A stretch of 38,948 bases of DNA. Source: Nostoc commune NIES-4072 (GTDB taxonomy: Bacteria; Cyanobacteriota; Cyanobacteriia; Cyanobacteriales; Nostocaceae). This document shows, piece after piece, positions 1-7,905 of this stretch. Within the stretch, counting starts at the first letter, position 1; each line of letters begins with the position of its first letter. The DNA lies in contig NZ_BDUD01000001.1 in assembly GCF_003113895.1 (NCBI RefSeq), positions 3,650,191 to 3,689,138 on the forward strand, in the 5' to 3' direction. The position numbers were made by a program, and so were the translations under genes. A model generated the notes under the pieces. The model was not told where the DNA came from and ran no database searches. It saw only the letters and a program-made list of their open reading frames with translations.

Positions 1-120
1 GGGCATTGGGCATTGGGCATTGGGCATTGGGCATTGGGCATTGAAGATTTGAGATGATTGGGGATTAAGGATTGGAAAAATCTTTCTTAGTTCCCATGCC
101 CCATGCCCCATGCCCCATTC
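1..120. repeat. Two heptamer arrays in opposite orientation
   Basis: Six perfect copies of GGGCATT fill positions 1-42. Positions 93 to about 119 hold about four copies of CCCATGC/CCCATTC, which is the same heptamer family on the other strand. The two arrays could pair as a long imperfect hairpin just downstream of the nrtB stop. Short tandem heptamers like these are typical of Nostocales spacers. No gene is seen between them. Confidence 0.9.
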
Positions 121-128
121 CCAATTCA

Positions 129-968
129 CTATTTTTGCTCTGCTGGTAAAATCTTGTTTTGCAGCCAACCCATTGCTTTATCTAGAAGCAACCCAACAAC
201 ACCGATATAAACTAGAGCCAAAATTACTTCGCTGACGTTGTTATTTTGATAGGCGTCCCAGATAAAGAAGCCGATTCCGACAATACCGGACATGACAATT
301 TCGGCGGCGATAATTGCTAACCAAGCTAAACCGATCGCAATTCTCAACCCGGTAAAGATGTAGGGTAATGCCGCAGGAATCAAAATGTTAGTGAAATATT
401 CTTTGCGGCTAAGTTGGAGAACTTTGGCGACGTTGTTGTAATCTTGGGGAATTTGGGTAACGCCAACAGCAGTGTTAATTAAGATAGGCCAAATGGCGGT
501 GATGAAAATTACGAATAAGGCTGCGGGTTCGTTTTGTCGTAAAGCTGCTAAAGAAATCGGAACCCAAGCTAGAGGTGGTACAGTCCGCAGTAATTGAAAG
601 ATGGGGTCTAAAGCTTTGGACATGGTTTTATTAACCCCAATCAAAATGCCTAAACCAATACCAACGATCGCAGCTAGGGTATAACTGATGGCGACTCGTT
701 GCAGACTAGCAAGAATCTGCCAAAATAGACCTTTATCAATGCCACCTCGGTCATAAAATGGCCAGAAAATCAAAACCCAAGTGTCTCGGATAACTTGTAT
801 TGGCCCTGGTAATGTGGCTCCTGGAATCCAAGCGAAGAGTTGCCAGATAACGAGGAAGATGGCGATGGCGATCGCTGGTGGTATCAGATCAGGAAATTGC
901 TTTTTCAGGCTGGATATAAAGCCATTACTCAATCTAGGACTTGCAGGGCGTTTTTGAGCGAGTGTCAT
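129..968 (-). CDS. nrtB: Nitrate ABC transporter permease NrtB
   Basis: Inner-membrane permease of the ABC nitrate/nitrite importer, forming the channel for substrate delivered by NrtA. The 279-residue protein has about six hydrophobic segments. The cytoplasmic coupling (EAA-type) loop is around residues 180-205 (VAKVLQLSRKEYFTNILIPA) and is followed by LRIAIGLAWLAIIAAEIV, typical of the NrtB/SsuC/TauC permease family. Length is normal for NrtB. The gene lies 82 bases downstream of nrtA on the same strand, so the two are probably cotranscribed; nrtC and nrtD would be expected beyond the left edge. CmpB (bicarbonate) and other paralogues are close in sequence, so substrate assignment rests mainly on the NrtA partner. 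Confidence 0.88.
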   Translation of the reverse strand: MTLAQKRPASPRLSNGFISSLKKQFPDLIPPAIAIAIFLVIWQLFAWIPGATLPGPIQVIRDTWVLIFWPFYDRGGIDKGLFWQILASLQRVAISYTLAAIVGIGLGILIGVNKTMSKALDPIFQLLRTVPPLAWVPISLAALRQNEPAALFVIFITAIWPILINTAVGVTQIPQDYNNVAKVLQLSRKEYFTNILIPAALPYIFTGLRIAIGLAWLAIIAAEIVMSGIVGIGFFIWDAYQNNNVSEVILALVYIGVVGLLLDKAMGWLQNKILPAEQK

Positions 969-1008
969 GATGCTGTATTCTCCGCAAATTTTATTTGTTA
1001 TTTGTCAT

Positions 1009-1028
1009 AGACGCGATGCATCGCGTCT
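1009..1028. repeat. 20-bp perfect palindrome between nrtA and nrtB
   Basis: AGACGCGATGCATCGCGTCT is a perfect 20-bp palindrome in the 82-base nrtA-nrtB gap, followed by CTAC. It resembles the dispersed 'GTAGAGACG' hairpins of Nostocales; a relative is at 38866-38896. As RNA it would fold into a tight hairpin between the two cistrons and might affect the relative level or stability of nrtB message; that role is inference. Confidence 0.8.
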
Positions 1029-1050
1029 CTACAAGAGTTTAATCGTGTCT

Positions 1051-2433
1051 CTAAACACTGACTTTCTTGATTGTGAGACTCTTCAAATATTCTTCTGGCT
1101 TTTCGGGGTCAAATTTGATGCCATCAAAAAACTCTTCTACACCACGGGATGTATTTGTAGGAATATCAGCAGCAGCAATCCCAGCTTCTTTGGCAGCTTC
1201 TTTCCAAATATCTTCGCGGTTGACTTTGTTGATAAGTTCCTTAGCCTTGGCAGCATTATTGTCTAGGTAATCTTTGGGCAAGAATCCCCAGCGAACGTTT
1301 TCAACTATGAACCATAAATCATGACTCTTATATGGATAAGAAACACTACCTTTTTCATCTTTCCAGTAGTAAGCAGCCATTGATTTATCATCAATTTTGC
1401 GACCATCACCCATGTCATATTTGCCTTGGTATGGATCAGCCAGAATTTCAGGTGAAGGAAGGTTGAAATAATTTCGTCCAGCCAGAATTTCAGCCGCTTC
1501 TTTCCGATTATCAAAATTATCTAGCCATTGTTGGGCTTCCATAATTCCTTTTAAAATTGCTTTGGTAGCCTTGGGATTTTTATCAACCCAATCGCCTCTC
1601 ATGGCAAGATATTCTTCAGGATGATTTTTCCAAATTTCTGCGGTTAATGCTGCTACGTAACCGATTTTGTCTTGCACCAGGCGATAAGGCCAAGGGTCGC
1701 CTGTACTAAAAGCATCCATTGTTCCTGTTTTCATGTTGGCAACAGTTTGCGCCGCAGGTACTGTGAGCAACTTGACATCTGCATCTGGATCTAAGCCGCC
1801 TGCTGCTAACCAGTAGCGAATCCACAAATCTTGGTTGACGTGGGGAAAGGTAAATGCAGCTGTGAAGGGTGTTGAAGATTTTAATTCTTTAAACAGGGAC
1901 TTAGCGCCGGCGAGTTGTAAACTAATACCTTTGCCTTGGTGCTTGTTTGCGATCGCAATTCCATTTCCATGCGTAATTAATTGACATAATACATACATGG
2001 GAATTTTTTGATTGCCCTTGGTAATTAAACCTTCTGTAATTAAATGTGGCATTGGCATCTGCCATTGGCCGCCATCTATACCACCACCAGCAGAACCAAT
2101 TTCTACGTTGTCTCTTGCTGAACCCCAAGAAGCTTGCTTGGAAAGGTCAACATTAGTCATGCCATACTTTGCAAAAAAGCCTTTTTCTTTAGCAATAATT
2201 AAAGGAGCAGCTTCTACAATGGGAATATATCCTAACTTGACTGTAGTAGTCTCTGGTGCTTGTTCGGAACTAATATTAGCAACCGACTGAGCAGTTGGTT
2301 GTGCTTTAGTGCTTCCACCAGTTAAGTTTTCAGGAGGATTACCCAAACAGCCTTTAAGGAATACAGCACTTGCAGATGCTCCGGCTGTGAAAATGAATTT
2401 GCGGCGGGAAATTTGATTAAAAAATTCTGTCAT
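1051..2433 (-). CDS. nrtA: Nitrate-binding lipoprotein NrtA
   Basis: Solute-binding protein of the nitrate/nitrite ABC importer, anchored outside the inner membrane. The 460-residue product begins with a twin-arginine signal (SRRKF at residues 9-13), a hydrophobic stretch and a lipobox ending at Cys29 (FLKGC). A low-complexity linker leads into the binding domain from about residue 65 ([20 protein letters not shown]), with family segments [25 protein letters not shown] and STGDPWPYR. The N-terminal segment [10 protein letters not shown] fits NrtA better than the bicarbonate-binding paralogue CmpA. An AGGAGAT ribosome site lies six bases before the ATG. nrtB follows; no nirA is present upstream, unlike the common nirA-nrtABCD-narB order. 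Confidence 0.88.
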   Translation of the reverse strand: MTEFFNQISRRKFIFTAGASASAVFLKGCLGNPPENLTGGSTKAQPTAQSVANISSEQAPETTTVKLGYIPIVEAAPLIIAKEKGFFAKYGMTNVDLSKQASWGSARDNVEIGSAGGGIDGGQWQMPMPHLITEGLITKGNQKIPMYVLCQLITHGNGIAIANKHQGKGISLQLAGAKSLFKELKSSTPFTAAFTFPHVNQDLWIRYWLAAGGLDPDADVKLLTVPAAQTVANMKTGTMDAFSTGDPWPYRLVQDKIGYVAALTAEIWKNHPEEYLAMRGDWVDKNPKATKAILKGIMEAQQWLDNFDNRKEAAEILAGRNYFNLPSPEILADPYQGKYDMGDGRKIDDKSMAAYYWKDEKGSVSYPYKSHDLWFIVENVRWGFLPKDYLDNNAAKAKELINKVNREDIWKEAAKEAGIAAADIPTNTSRGVEEFFDGIKFDPEKPEEYLKSLTIKKVSV

Positions 2434-2909
2434 AATATCTCCTGAAAACGTAAATTTTATTTTTCATAGCTATGACAATTTAGGCAATAAGTTGTGTTCA
2501 TTGCTGTATTAATGATTAATCAAGCTATATTTGGCAAAGCAACCGCAGCCATTCCATCAATGACGCGGCTACTTGTATAAAAAAACTCGGCTAATTTCTT
2601 GACTCTGCTCTAGTGGGTTTTAGAGGTGTCATTCACCTTGTTGAAATCAGTTTACAGCCTTTGAAGCCAAATTGCTCAACTTGGAGTATCGATTTATTAA
2701 AGAAATATTAAATTGGATATATAAGGAAAAATTTATCTATTTTCCTTAACTATATGTATGAATAATTTTTTAATATATCAACTCTTGTCTATGGGCACTA
2801 TTAGTTTTATAATATGATTCGCTATTTCCGCTTATTTTACAACTTAACTTTAGTAGTATTTTCAATATATAAACTCTTATTTATGAAGACTATTATCTTG
2901 GCACTATGA

Positions 2910-2943
2910 TTTAGGTTAGCACAGCTAGCTGTGCTAACCTAAA
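2910..2943. repeat. 34-bp perfect palindrome
   Basis: The left arm TTTAGGTTAGCACAGCT is followed immediately by its reverse complement, with no loop. The central 16 bases, GCACAGCTAGCTGTGC, are identical to the centre of another large palindrome at 21231-21270. It lies downstream of argJ on the argJ strand, but no U-run follows it in that direction, so a simple intrinsic terminator is not supported. Confidence 0.9.
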
Positions 2944-2990
2944 AACGCATTTGTATCAACCTGAAAGTATAAACCGTATACTTATTAACC

Positions 2991-3032
2991 GCGCTTGCAT
3001 CCCCACCCACAAGGGGATGGGGTTTTACGCGC
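2991..3032. repeat. Hairpin downstream of argJ
   Basis: CATCCCC (from about 2998) pairs with GGGGATG across an eight-base loop. Flanking CGCGC and GCGCG can extend the pairing. It lies 18-60 bases past the argJ stop on the minus strand and may slow or end argJ transcription, but no clear U-run follows in that direction. Confidence 0.5.
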
Positions 3033-3049
3033 GATCAATAAAGAAGATT

Positions 3050-4291
3050 TTAAGTAGTGTATTCGGCGTTAATCCTCACGTAGTCGTAACTTAAATCACA
3101 ACCCCAGGCTTTACCTGAACCATGACCATTGCCAATGTTAACGGAGATTAATACTGTATCTTCTTGGAGATAAGCACCCTTTGCTGCTTTTTTCAAATAA
3201 GTACTCGCTGCTGCACGCTCAAATTGCAGAGGTTGCCCGTTTTCTAACATTAAGAAATTCCCTATCTTAATTTGCAGGTTTTCTTGCTCAAAGGGCACAC
3301 CTGCACGTCCGGCGGCGGCGGCGATGCGTCCCCAGTTAGGATCATGCCCAAAGATTGCAGATTTAACTAAGGATGAACCAGCGATGGTTTTGGCTATTTG
3401 TCTGGCTGAAATTTCATCATGGGCCCCTGTTACTTCCACTTCAATTAAACAGGTTGCGCCTTCACCATCACGAGCGATCGCTTTAGCTAAATGCTGACAA
3501 ACTGCTGTTAACATCGCCTCTAATTTTTCTGCTTCTGCGCCCCATTCTGTAATTGCTGGGGTGCGAGATTGACCGTTTGCCAAAGCGATTAAGCTATCGT
3601 TGGTGCTGGTATCGCCATCCACAGTAATGGAATTAAAGCTTCTATCGGCCGCCCTTGCCAACATCTGTTGCCAAAGAGCTGGCGAAACCACAGCATCACA
3701 AGTAACAAATGCCAGCATGGTTGCCATGTTGGGGTGAATCATACCGGAACCCTTGGCAATACCACCAATTCGTACTGGGCGATCTGTTATAGTTGTCTCT
3801 AGGGCGATAGATTTAGTTACTAAATCTGTAGTGATAATCGCTCCGGCGGCGGCATCTGAGCCTGTTTCTGATAGTGCTGCTACTACCTTGGGAATCCCAC
3901 TTCGCAAAGCATCCATCTTAATTCTTTGACCAATCACGCCAGTGGAAGCCACTAACACAGATTCAGATGGAATGTTTAGTGCTTGGCCTACTGCCATAGC
4001 AGATTCTAAAGTATCAAGGTAGCCTTGACTTCCTGTAGCAGCATTTGCTTGTCCGGCGTTGCAAAGGATGGCACGAGCGCTCTGTTTAGCTTGCAAGCGT
4101 TGGCGACAATATTCTACGCAAGCAGCTTTAACTTGGCTAGTGGTGAACACACCAGCTGCGATCGCTTCTACCTCTGAGAATATCAAAGCTAAATCTGGCA
4201 ACCCCGAAGGTTTCAACCCTGCGGTAATTCCCGCCGCTTGATACCCCCTTGGTGCTGTGATGCCACCTGTAATTTTTTGCCAATCTGCCAT
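3050..4291 (-). CDS. argJ: Bifunctional ArgJ (ornithine acetyltransferase / N-acetylglutamate synthase)
   Basis: Arginine biosynthesis enzyme that moves the acetyl group from N-acetylornithine to glutamate and, in bifunctional forms, also makes N-acetylglutamate from acetyl-CoA. The protein is 413 residues, the usual ArgJ length. The autocleavage site is clear: KGSGMIHPNMATML, with the nucleophilic Thr at residue 191, which becomes the first residue of the beta chain. Other family segments are the N-terminal GITAPRGYQAAGI and the C-terminal HDPNWGRIAAAAGRAG. Cytoplasmic. The ATG sits directly after a strong hairpin (4300-4346). The gene stands alone, as is common for scattered arginine genes in cyanobacteria. 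Confidence 0.96.
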   Translation of the reverse strand: MADWQKITGGITAPRGYQAAGITAGLKPSGLPDLALIFSEVEAIAAGVFTTSQVKAACVEYCRQRLQAKQSARAILCNAGQANAATGSQGYLDTLESAMAVGQALNIPSESVLVASTGVIGQRIKMDALRSGIPKVVAALSETGSDAAAGAIITTDLVTKSIALETTITDRPVRIGGIAKGSGMIHPNMATMLAFVTCDAVVSPALWQQMLARAADRSFNSITVDGDTSTNDSLIALANGQSRTPAITEWGAEAEKLEAMLTAVCQHLAKAIARDGEGATCLIEVEVTGAHDEISARQIAKTIAGSSLVKSAIFGHDPNWGRIAAAAGRAGVPFEQENLQIKIGNFLMLENGQPLQFERAAASTYLKKAAKGAYLQEDTVLISVNIGNGHGSGKAWGCDLSYDYVRINAEYTT

Positions 4292-4299
4292 TATTCTTC

Positions 4300-4346
4300 A
4301 CTCTAAACTATTGAGGAATTTGAACAACCTCTCAATAGTTTAGAGT
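4300..4346. promoter_or_regulatory. 16-bp hairpin just upstream of argJ
   Basis: ACTCTAAACTATTGAG (4300-4315) pairs perfectly with 4331-4346 across a 15-base loop. The stem ends eight bases before the argJ ATG, so in argJ mRNA it would sit on or next to the ribosome-binding region. It also lies just past the stop of the IS110-like remnant, so a terminator role for that gene is possible, although no U-run follows on the minus strand. Confidence 0.6.
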
Positions 4347-4365
4347 TTTGAGGGGAAAATTTTAA

Positions 4366-5219
4366 TTACTCAGTGGATAACTTAACTGCGATCGCTCTCG
4401 ATAACTCCCGGAATAACATATTTGCAACCTTAGACATCAGCTTGTTTTGCAAGTGCTTACCGTTGAGTAGCTGCTTGCCTGAACCGTCAACATTTTTTTT
4501 GAGCGTTTCTTTATAAACAGCAATCTCGTTACCTATGGGATTATCAGGCAGCCGCCCATCAACCTCTATTTTCGTAATGACATGCTGCCAGAAGTTCATC
4601 CGACAAAGGGCGCTACCGGCTCCTTTCTCAACTAATTTATCTCCAGACTGTTCGAGAAGCGTTCCCATGCCCAATCTGAGTTTGAAAGCATCACGCGAAC
4701 GGTTACGTTTCACCCGTTTAACATCACCAGGTAGAAATTTCACCACAGATTTACCATTCTCACGAGTGATTTGTTTTTTCTTAACCTCCCTCACTTCTCG
4801 CTCAATTAGCTGCTTGCCATTAATCAGAAACGCCTCAAACGGATAAATCCGACTCAGCAGCCTGGCGCGAATTCTCAGGCCAAAATTAAACGCGTCAAAA
4901 ATCTGGTTATAGATTTTGAACTGTTCATCATTGACCAGCGACTTGAGTTTAGTTTCTAGTCGCTGCTCCTCGATGTCGATGTCGCAAAGCCAGCTAGCGT
5001 GTAGCCGGACAGTTGGATCTATTTCTAGCCCAAATTGCACCGCCGCCGATTGCTGGTATTGTCTTTCTATGGATTTGTAACTTGGTGGGTGTACTTCTGA
5101 TTGCCTTTGGGACAACCAACCCCATAGCGGCGGAACATTGCCTAACTTAGTGCTTTCAGTTTTACTGTGGGCTTTTTCTGGGAACTGCCAAGCTAGGTTT
5201 TGGCGAGTGTAGTTAACTA
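4366..5219 (-). pseudogene. IS110-like transposase C-terminal part, 5' truncated
   Basis: The open frame has no ATG or GTG. It runs open from inside the adjoining IS5-type element (stop at 5260-5262) to the stop at 4366; the only usual start is TTG at 5115, giving 249 residues. Conserved-looking peptide continues upstream of that TTG (LAWQFPEKA, NVPPLWGWLSQRQ), so the true N-terminus is probably missing. Later segments (LLSRIYPFEAFL, LRLGMGTLLEQSGDKL, HLQNKLMSKVANMLFREL) resemble the C-terminal half of IS110-like proteins of cyanobacteria. The N-terminal catalytic DEDD/RuvC-like domain would then be absent. The family call is from pattern resemblance only and is moderate at best. Confidence 0.5.
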
Positions 5220-5291
5220 TAGAACTCTTGCAAAAGTTTTTTGTGGTATAATAGAGTGTTTAAGAATTTGCAATTAGGACTTTAGTTAGCA

Positions 5292-5588
5292 GTGAAATTT
5301 TGGAGAGCCAAGCAGCTTACTTCAAGGAAATTTAAACGACTTACCGGAGTAAGCCGTCGAACATTTCAGGAAATGGTTGGGTTAGTAAAAGCTCATGAGA
5401 AAAAGAAAAAGAAATCTGGTCGTCGTCCTAAATTAATTATTGAAGACAAAGTTTTAATGGTTATTCAATATTGGAGAGAATACCGGACTTATTATCATAT
5501 TGGGTTAGACTTTGGGCTTTCGGAATCTGCGGTTTGTCGAATAGTTTTTAAAATTGAAAATATTTTAAATTTTGTCAAGAAAGTTTAG
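5292..5588 (+). CDS. IS5-type transposase, first frame (helix-turn-helix part)
   Basis: The first 98 residues of the transposase hold the DNA-binding part: FKRLTGVSRRTFQEMVGLV, a lysine-rich stretch, then the HTH-type segment HIGLDFGLSESAVCRIVFKIENIL. It stops at TAG (5586-5588), and the remainder is encoded in a frame one base ahead. Joining GTT to AGT by a +1 step would give ...KKV-SLPGKKQL..., which matches the continuous arrangement I know from related cyanobacterial transposases. Either a programmed shift or an inactivating mutation would explain this. Confidence 0.8.
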   Translation: MKFWRAKQLTSRKFKRLTGVSRRTFQEMVGLVKAHEKKKKKSGRRPKLIIEDKVLMVIQYWREYRTYYHIGLDFGLSESAVCRIVFKIENILNFVKKV

Positions 5589-6117
5589 TTTACCAGGGAA
5601 GAAGCAATTATGGAAAATGTCCTCTGAAGAAGATTTAGTTGTAATGGATGTCACAGAGAGTCCAATTGAAAAGCCTCAGAAAGGCCAAAAAAGGTATTTT
5701 AGTGGGAAACAAGGAGAACATACTTTAAAAACACAGGTAGTAATCCGCCAAAAAAGCAGTCAGATCATCTGTTTAGGGCATGGTTTAGGGAAAACTCATG
5801 ATTTTAGACTATTTAAAAGCAGTGGTGTAAAATTTGGAGAATTACTCAAAGTGATAGCGGATAAAGGCTATCAAGGAATTACTAAGATTCATCAATTAAG
5901 TGAAACACCAATTAAGAAATCAAAAGGAAAAAAGTTAACGAAAGAACAGAAAAAATACAATCGAGAACTCAATCGATTAAGAATTGTTATTGAACACGTA
6001 AATCGTCGTTTAAAGATATTTAAAATTTTGTCTGATAGATATCGAAATCGTCATCGACGTTTTGGGTTAAGGTCGAATTTAATTGCGGGAATTTATAATC
6101 ACGAATTAGCCATATAA
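5572..6117 (+). CDS. IS5-type transposase, second frame (DDE catalytic part)
   Basis: Catalytic DDE domain (DDE_Tnp_4 type), 181 residues if read from a TTG that overlaps the first frame. The acidic triad is visible: Asp in VVMDVTESPIEKP, Asp in VIADKGYQGI, and Glu in RLRIVIEHVNRRLK, followed by a basic tail. Sequence quality is good through the whole frame, with no internal stops. It probably functions only as a fusion with the first frame through a frameshift in the overlap at 5572-5588. Confidence 0.82.
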   Translation: MSRKFSLPGKKQLWKMSSEEDLVVMDVTESPIEKPQKGQKRYFSGKQGEHTLKTQVVIRQKSSQIICLGHGLGKTHDFRLFKSSGVKFGELLKVIADKGYQGITKIHQLSETPIKKSKGKKLTKEQKKYNRELNRLRIVIEHVNRRLKIFKILSDRYRNRHRRFGLRSNLIAGIYNHELAI

Positions 6118-6359
6118 ATCAATTAAAAAATTAAATTAATCAAACAATCTCAGTAATTAATCAATAACTGAAACAGTGTTTGCTGCCAAAAAATTTAATT
6201 AGCGATCGCTTGATAATACTTCATAGGAAAAATTGATAATTTCTTCCTATTTTAATTGCCAAAACTGAAAGAAAAATAACCAAAAATTATACCACAAAAT
6301 ATTTATGCAAGAGTTCTATAAATGAGGCTAGATTAAATCAAACATTTCAAGTTGATTTT

Positions 6360-6701
6360 ATGGTAAAACCTCTACCAAAAGTTCCACACATTATCACAAT
6401 TGATAATGATAAGTTCACTGCGCTGTTACCTGATATTTACGATGACATTAAGACTGTCGTAGGTATTGCAAAAGCACCTGATCCAGACGACACAGTATAC
6501 AAGGGCAGACTCACCATCAGTAAAGCGATTGAAGAAGGTCATTTAATCCGAATTAATTGCCGGCTTAAAGATAATAAAGTGCGAACTGTCCTTTGTATTG
6601 CAAGCAAATTTACTTCAGCAATGGGCGGGTTGCTACCCAAAAAAGTTGCTGGGCAAGATGTCAAGACAACAAATATTCCCCGTCGCATGAGGTTAGGATA
6701 A
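6360..6701 (+). CDS. Small unknown protein, first of a paralogous pair
   Basis: A 113-residue soluble protein that I do not recognise. It aligns by eye with the next gene: PDIYDDIKTVVGIAKA...TISKAIEEGHLIRINCRLK-DNKVRTVLCIASKF corresponds to SDAYEGIKAQTGLEKV...PVKELLRTGILWRIGIRYKNSDGKMKSAKLLVV. The shared plan is a short helix, then two or three basic beta strands. The C-terminus is strongly basic (NIPRRMRLG). It begins 40 bases after the insertion sequence, so its natural promoter may have been displaced. Three bases separate it from the next gene, so the two are surely cotranscribed. Confidence 0.7.
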   Translation: MVKPLPKVPHIITIDNDKFTALLPDIYDDIKTVVGIAKAPDPDDTVYKGRLTISKAIEEGHLIRINCRLKDNKVRTVLCIASKFTSAMGGLLPKKVAGQDVKTTNIPRRMRLG

Positions 6702-6704
6702 ATA

Positions 6705-7082
6705 ATGGCACTCCCTGTTTTACATAAAGCGATTTTTGGTGCTGGTGCTAGCGATTTTTATTACATTTTGACTAGTGATGCTTACGAAGGCATTAAAGCA
6801 CAAACTGGACTAGAAAAAGTTGCTGACCCTAAAGGCAATGAAGAAGTTCTTCCAGTAAAAGAATTACTTCGTACTGGCATTCTTTGGCGCATTGGCATTA
6901 GATATAAAAATTCTGATGGTAAAATGAAGTCTGCCAAGTTGCTAGTAGTTAAGGGTAAAGTTGTAGGTCTTTTTGGTGACAACGCCGCAGACCAATTGGA
7001 GGATAAGACCTACAAGCTTGCTGGCGTAGATAAAGGCAAGATTGAACGCATCTCTGGCATTAGAAAAGCTACTTTCCATTAA
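6705..7082 (+). CDS. Small unknown protein, second of a paralogous pair
   Basis: A 125-residue soluble protein of unknown function and a diverged tandem paralogue of the gene before it, three bases away. It has an N-terminal hydrophobic strand (VLHKAIFGAGASDFYYILTS), the shared core (YEGIKAQTGL, LWRIGIRYKNSDGKMKSAKLLVVKGKVVGLFG), and a C-terminal extension ending KGKIERISGIRKATFH. No signal peptide or membrane segment is evident. It ends just before a bidirectional hairpin terminator (7088-7122). Confidence 0.7.
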   Translation: MALPVLHKAIFGAGASDFYYILTSDAYEGIKAQTGLEKVADPKGNEEVLPVKELLRTGILWRIGIRYKNSDGKMKSAKLLVVKGKVVGLFGDNAADQLEDKTYKLAGVDKGKIERISGIRKATFH

Positions 7083-7087
7083 GATGC

Positions 7088-7122
7088 AATCTATCTTTAA
7101 TTACTGCAATTAAAGATAGATT
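7088..7122. terminator. Bidirectional intrinsic terminator
   Basis: AATCTATCTTTAATT pairs perfectly with its reverse complement (7108-7122) across the five-base loop ACTGC. It lies between the convergent genes ending at 7082 (plus) and 7136 (minus), six bases past the first stop. The flanks are AT-rich rather than a strict T-run. Confidence 0.75.
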
Positions 7123-7135
7123 GTTTATTAAAAAT

Positions 7136-7360
7136 TTAAACTGGGGTCAAAATAAATGATACCCTGAATTTTCCCCCAACGGGGAAATTAAAATCTTGGT
7201 CTGTCGAAAGATAAAGCTCACAACGCCCAGATGGATTTTTACTATCAGCCCAAAAATTGATACTAGCTGGATCTTCTATAGGTTCTAGTTCGACACGAAT
7301 TTGATTTGGTTGCTCACTATACTTGGTTTTCGATTTCAAAACAAACAATGGTTGCGACAT
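7136..7360 (-). CDS. Small unknown protein
   Basis: A 74-residue protein that I do not recognise. It is probably beta-rich: alternating strands such as PLFVLKSK, IRVELEPI, CELYLSTD and GKFRVSFILTPV. No signal or membrane segment. It is convergent with the paralogous pair and ends at the shared hairpin. A tail or adhesion-like beta domain is possible but unsupported. The ATG at 7360 is the natural start; its leader is AT-rich without a strong ribosome site. Confidence 0.55.
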   Translation of the reverse strand: MSQPLFVLKSKTKYSEQPNQIRVELEPIEDPASINFWADSKNPSGRCELYLSTDQDFNFPVGGKFRVSFILTPV

Positions 7361-7405
7361 AAATCTTTAATTAAATGATGCTTAAATTATATTCTTTTAA
7401 TATTT

Positions 7406-7849
7406 ATGATTACTACGCAACCATCAATAGCTACTACATCAAGCCCAGTAATCACTGTCACTCTAGAATCAGTTGGTGTGTTTACTGGGATTTTAGTAAG
7501 CATTTCCGTATTAGGAACTTTAGCAATAAAGCTTGTTAATAATTTAAATAATATTTCAACCTCAATTGCTCAAATAAAAGAGGACTTGAAAGAACACGCT
7601 GATAATGCTGAAAAAATTAGAGATTTAAATCACAAGCTTGATTTGCACATTCAGGACTATATAAACCGAAAAGATACGATAACTTTACTGATTGCTCAAG
7701 TCACGCAAACGGTTGAACATAGGACAAATCGTCTCTATACCTCAATGAAAGACATTGAAAATTTCTTGCAGACGCAAGGGACTTTTAAAATCCGTGATTT
7801 TCAGGATTTACGCAAGATGGAAGAGGAAGATCCTTTTAATAAGGTTTAG
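7406..7849 (+). CDS. Membrane-anchored coiled-coil protein, unknown function
   Basis: A 147-residue protein with a Thr/Ser-rich start, one transmembrane segment at about residues 23-43 (VGVFTGILVSISVLGTLAIK), then a long heptad-patterned helix (residues about 45-120: NNLNNISTSIAQIKEDLKEH, KIRDLNHKLDLHI). It ends in an acidic tail (KMEEEDPFNKV). The shape, a short leader plus one membrane helix plus a coiled coil, is seen in phage lysis accessory and membrane-tether proteins, but I cannot assign a family. It lies 56 bases before another small membrane protein in the same direction. Confidence 0.68.
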   Translation: MITTQPSIATTSSPVITVTLESVGVFTGILVSISVLGTLAIKLVNNLNNISTSIAQIKEDLKEHADNAEKIRDLNHKLDLHIQDYINRKDTITLLIAQVTQTVEHRTNRLYTSMKDIENFLQTQGTFKIRDFQDLRKMEEEDPFNKV

Positions 7850-7905
7850 TCATCTTTCTCTATTTTTTTGGGAATACTATCAACCAACCACTCAAAATTA
7901 CAATT

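Larger units (their letters stand above)
2434..3049. other. Intergenic region upstream of nrtA
   Basis: This 616-base AT-rich spacer separates nrtA from the 3' end of argJ. It should hold the nrtA promoter. I found no exact NtcA site (GTA-N8-TAC); the nearest candidates are GTATTAATGATTAA near 2505 and a palindrome GTATAAACCGTATAC at 2967-2981, whose spacing is one base too long. It also contains a 34-bp palindrome (2910-2943) and a C-rich hairpin (about 2991-3032). No convincing coding sequence was seen. Confidence 0.7.
5216..6319 (+). mobile_element. IS5-type insertion sequence, about 1.1 kb
   Basis: The two ends form inverted repeats of about 35 bp. The left end starts TATAGAACTCTTGCA and, after a diverged middle, continues TTGTGGTATAAT; the reverse complement of the right end reads TATAGAACTCTTGCA, then TTGTGGTATAAT. 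The outermost TA on both sides is compatible with a TA target duplication, but because the ends are palindromic the exact boundary cannot be fixed. The element carries two transposase frames in one orientation. It abuts the 5' end of the IS110-like remnant. Confidence 0.88.

Noticed and set aside
1..120. Heptamer arrays as a CRISPR
   Set aside because: Units are seven bases with no spacers; this is a simple tandem repeat.
2910..2943. Palindrome as an argJ terminator
   Set aside because: No run of T follows it on the argJ strand, and an identical centre occurs elsewhere, so a dispersed repeat is more likely.
2967..2981. GTATAAACCGTATAC as an NtcA site
   Set aside because: Spacing between GTA and TAC is nine, not eight, and it lies over 500 bases from nrtA; kept only as an observation.
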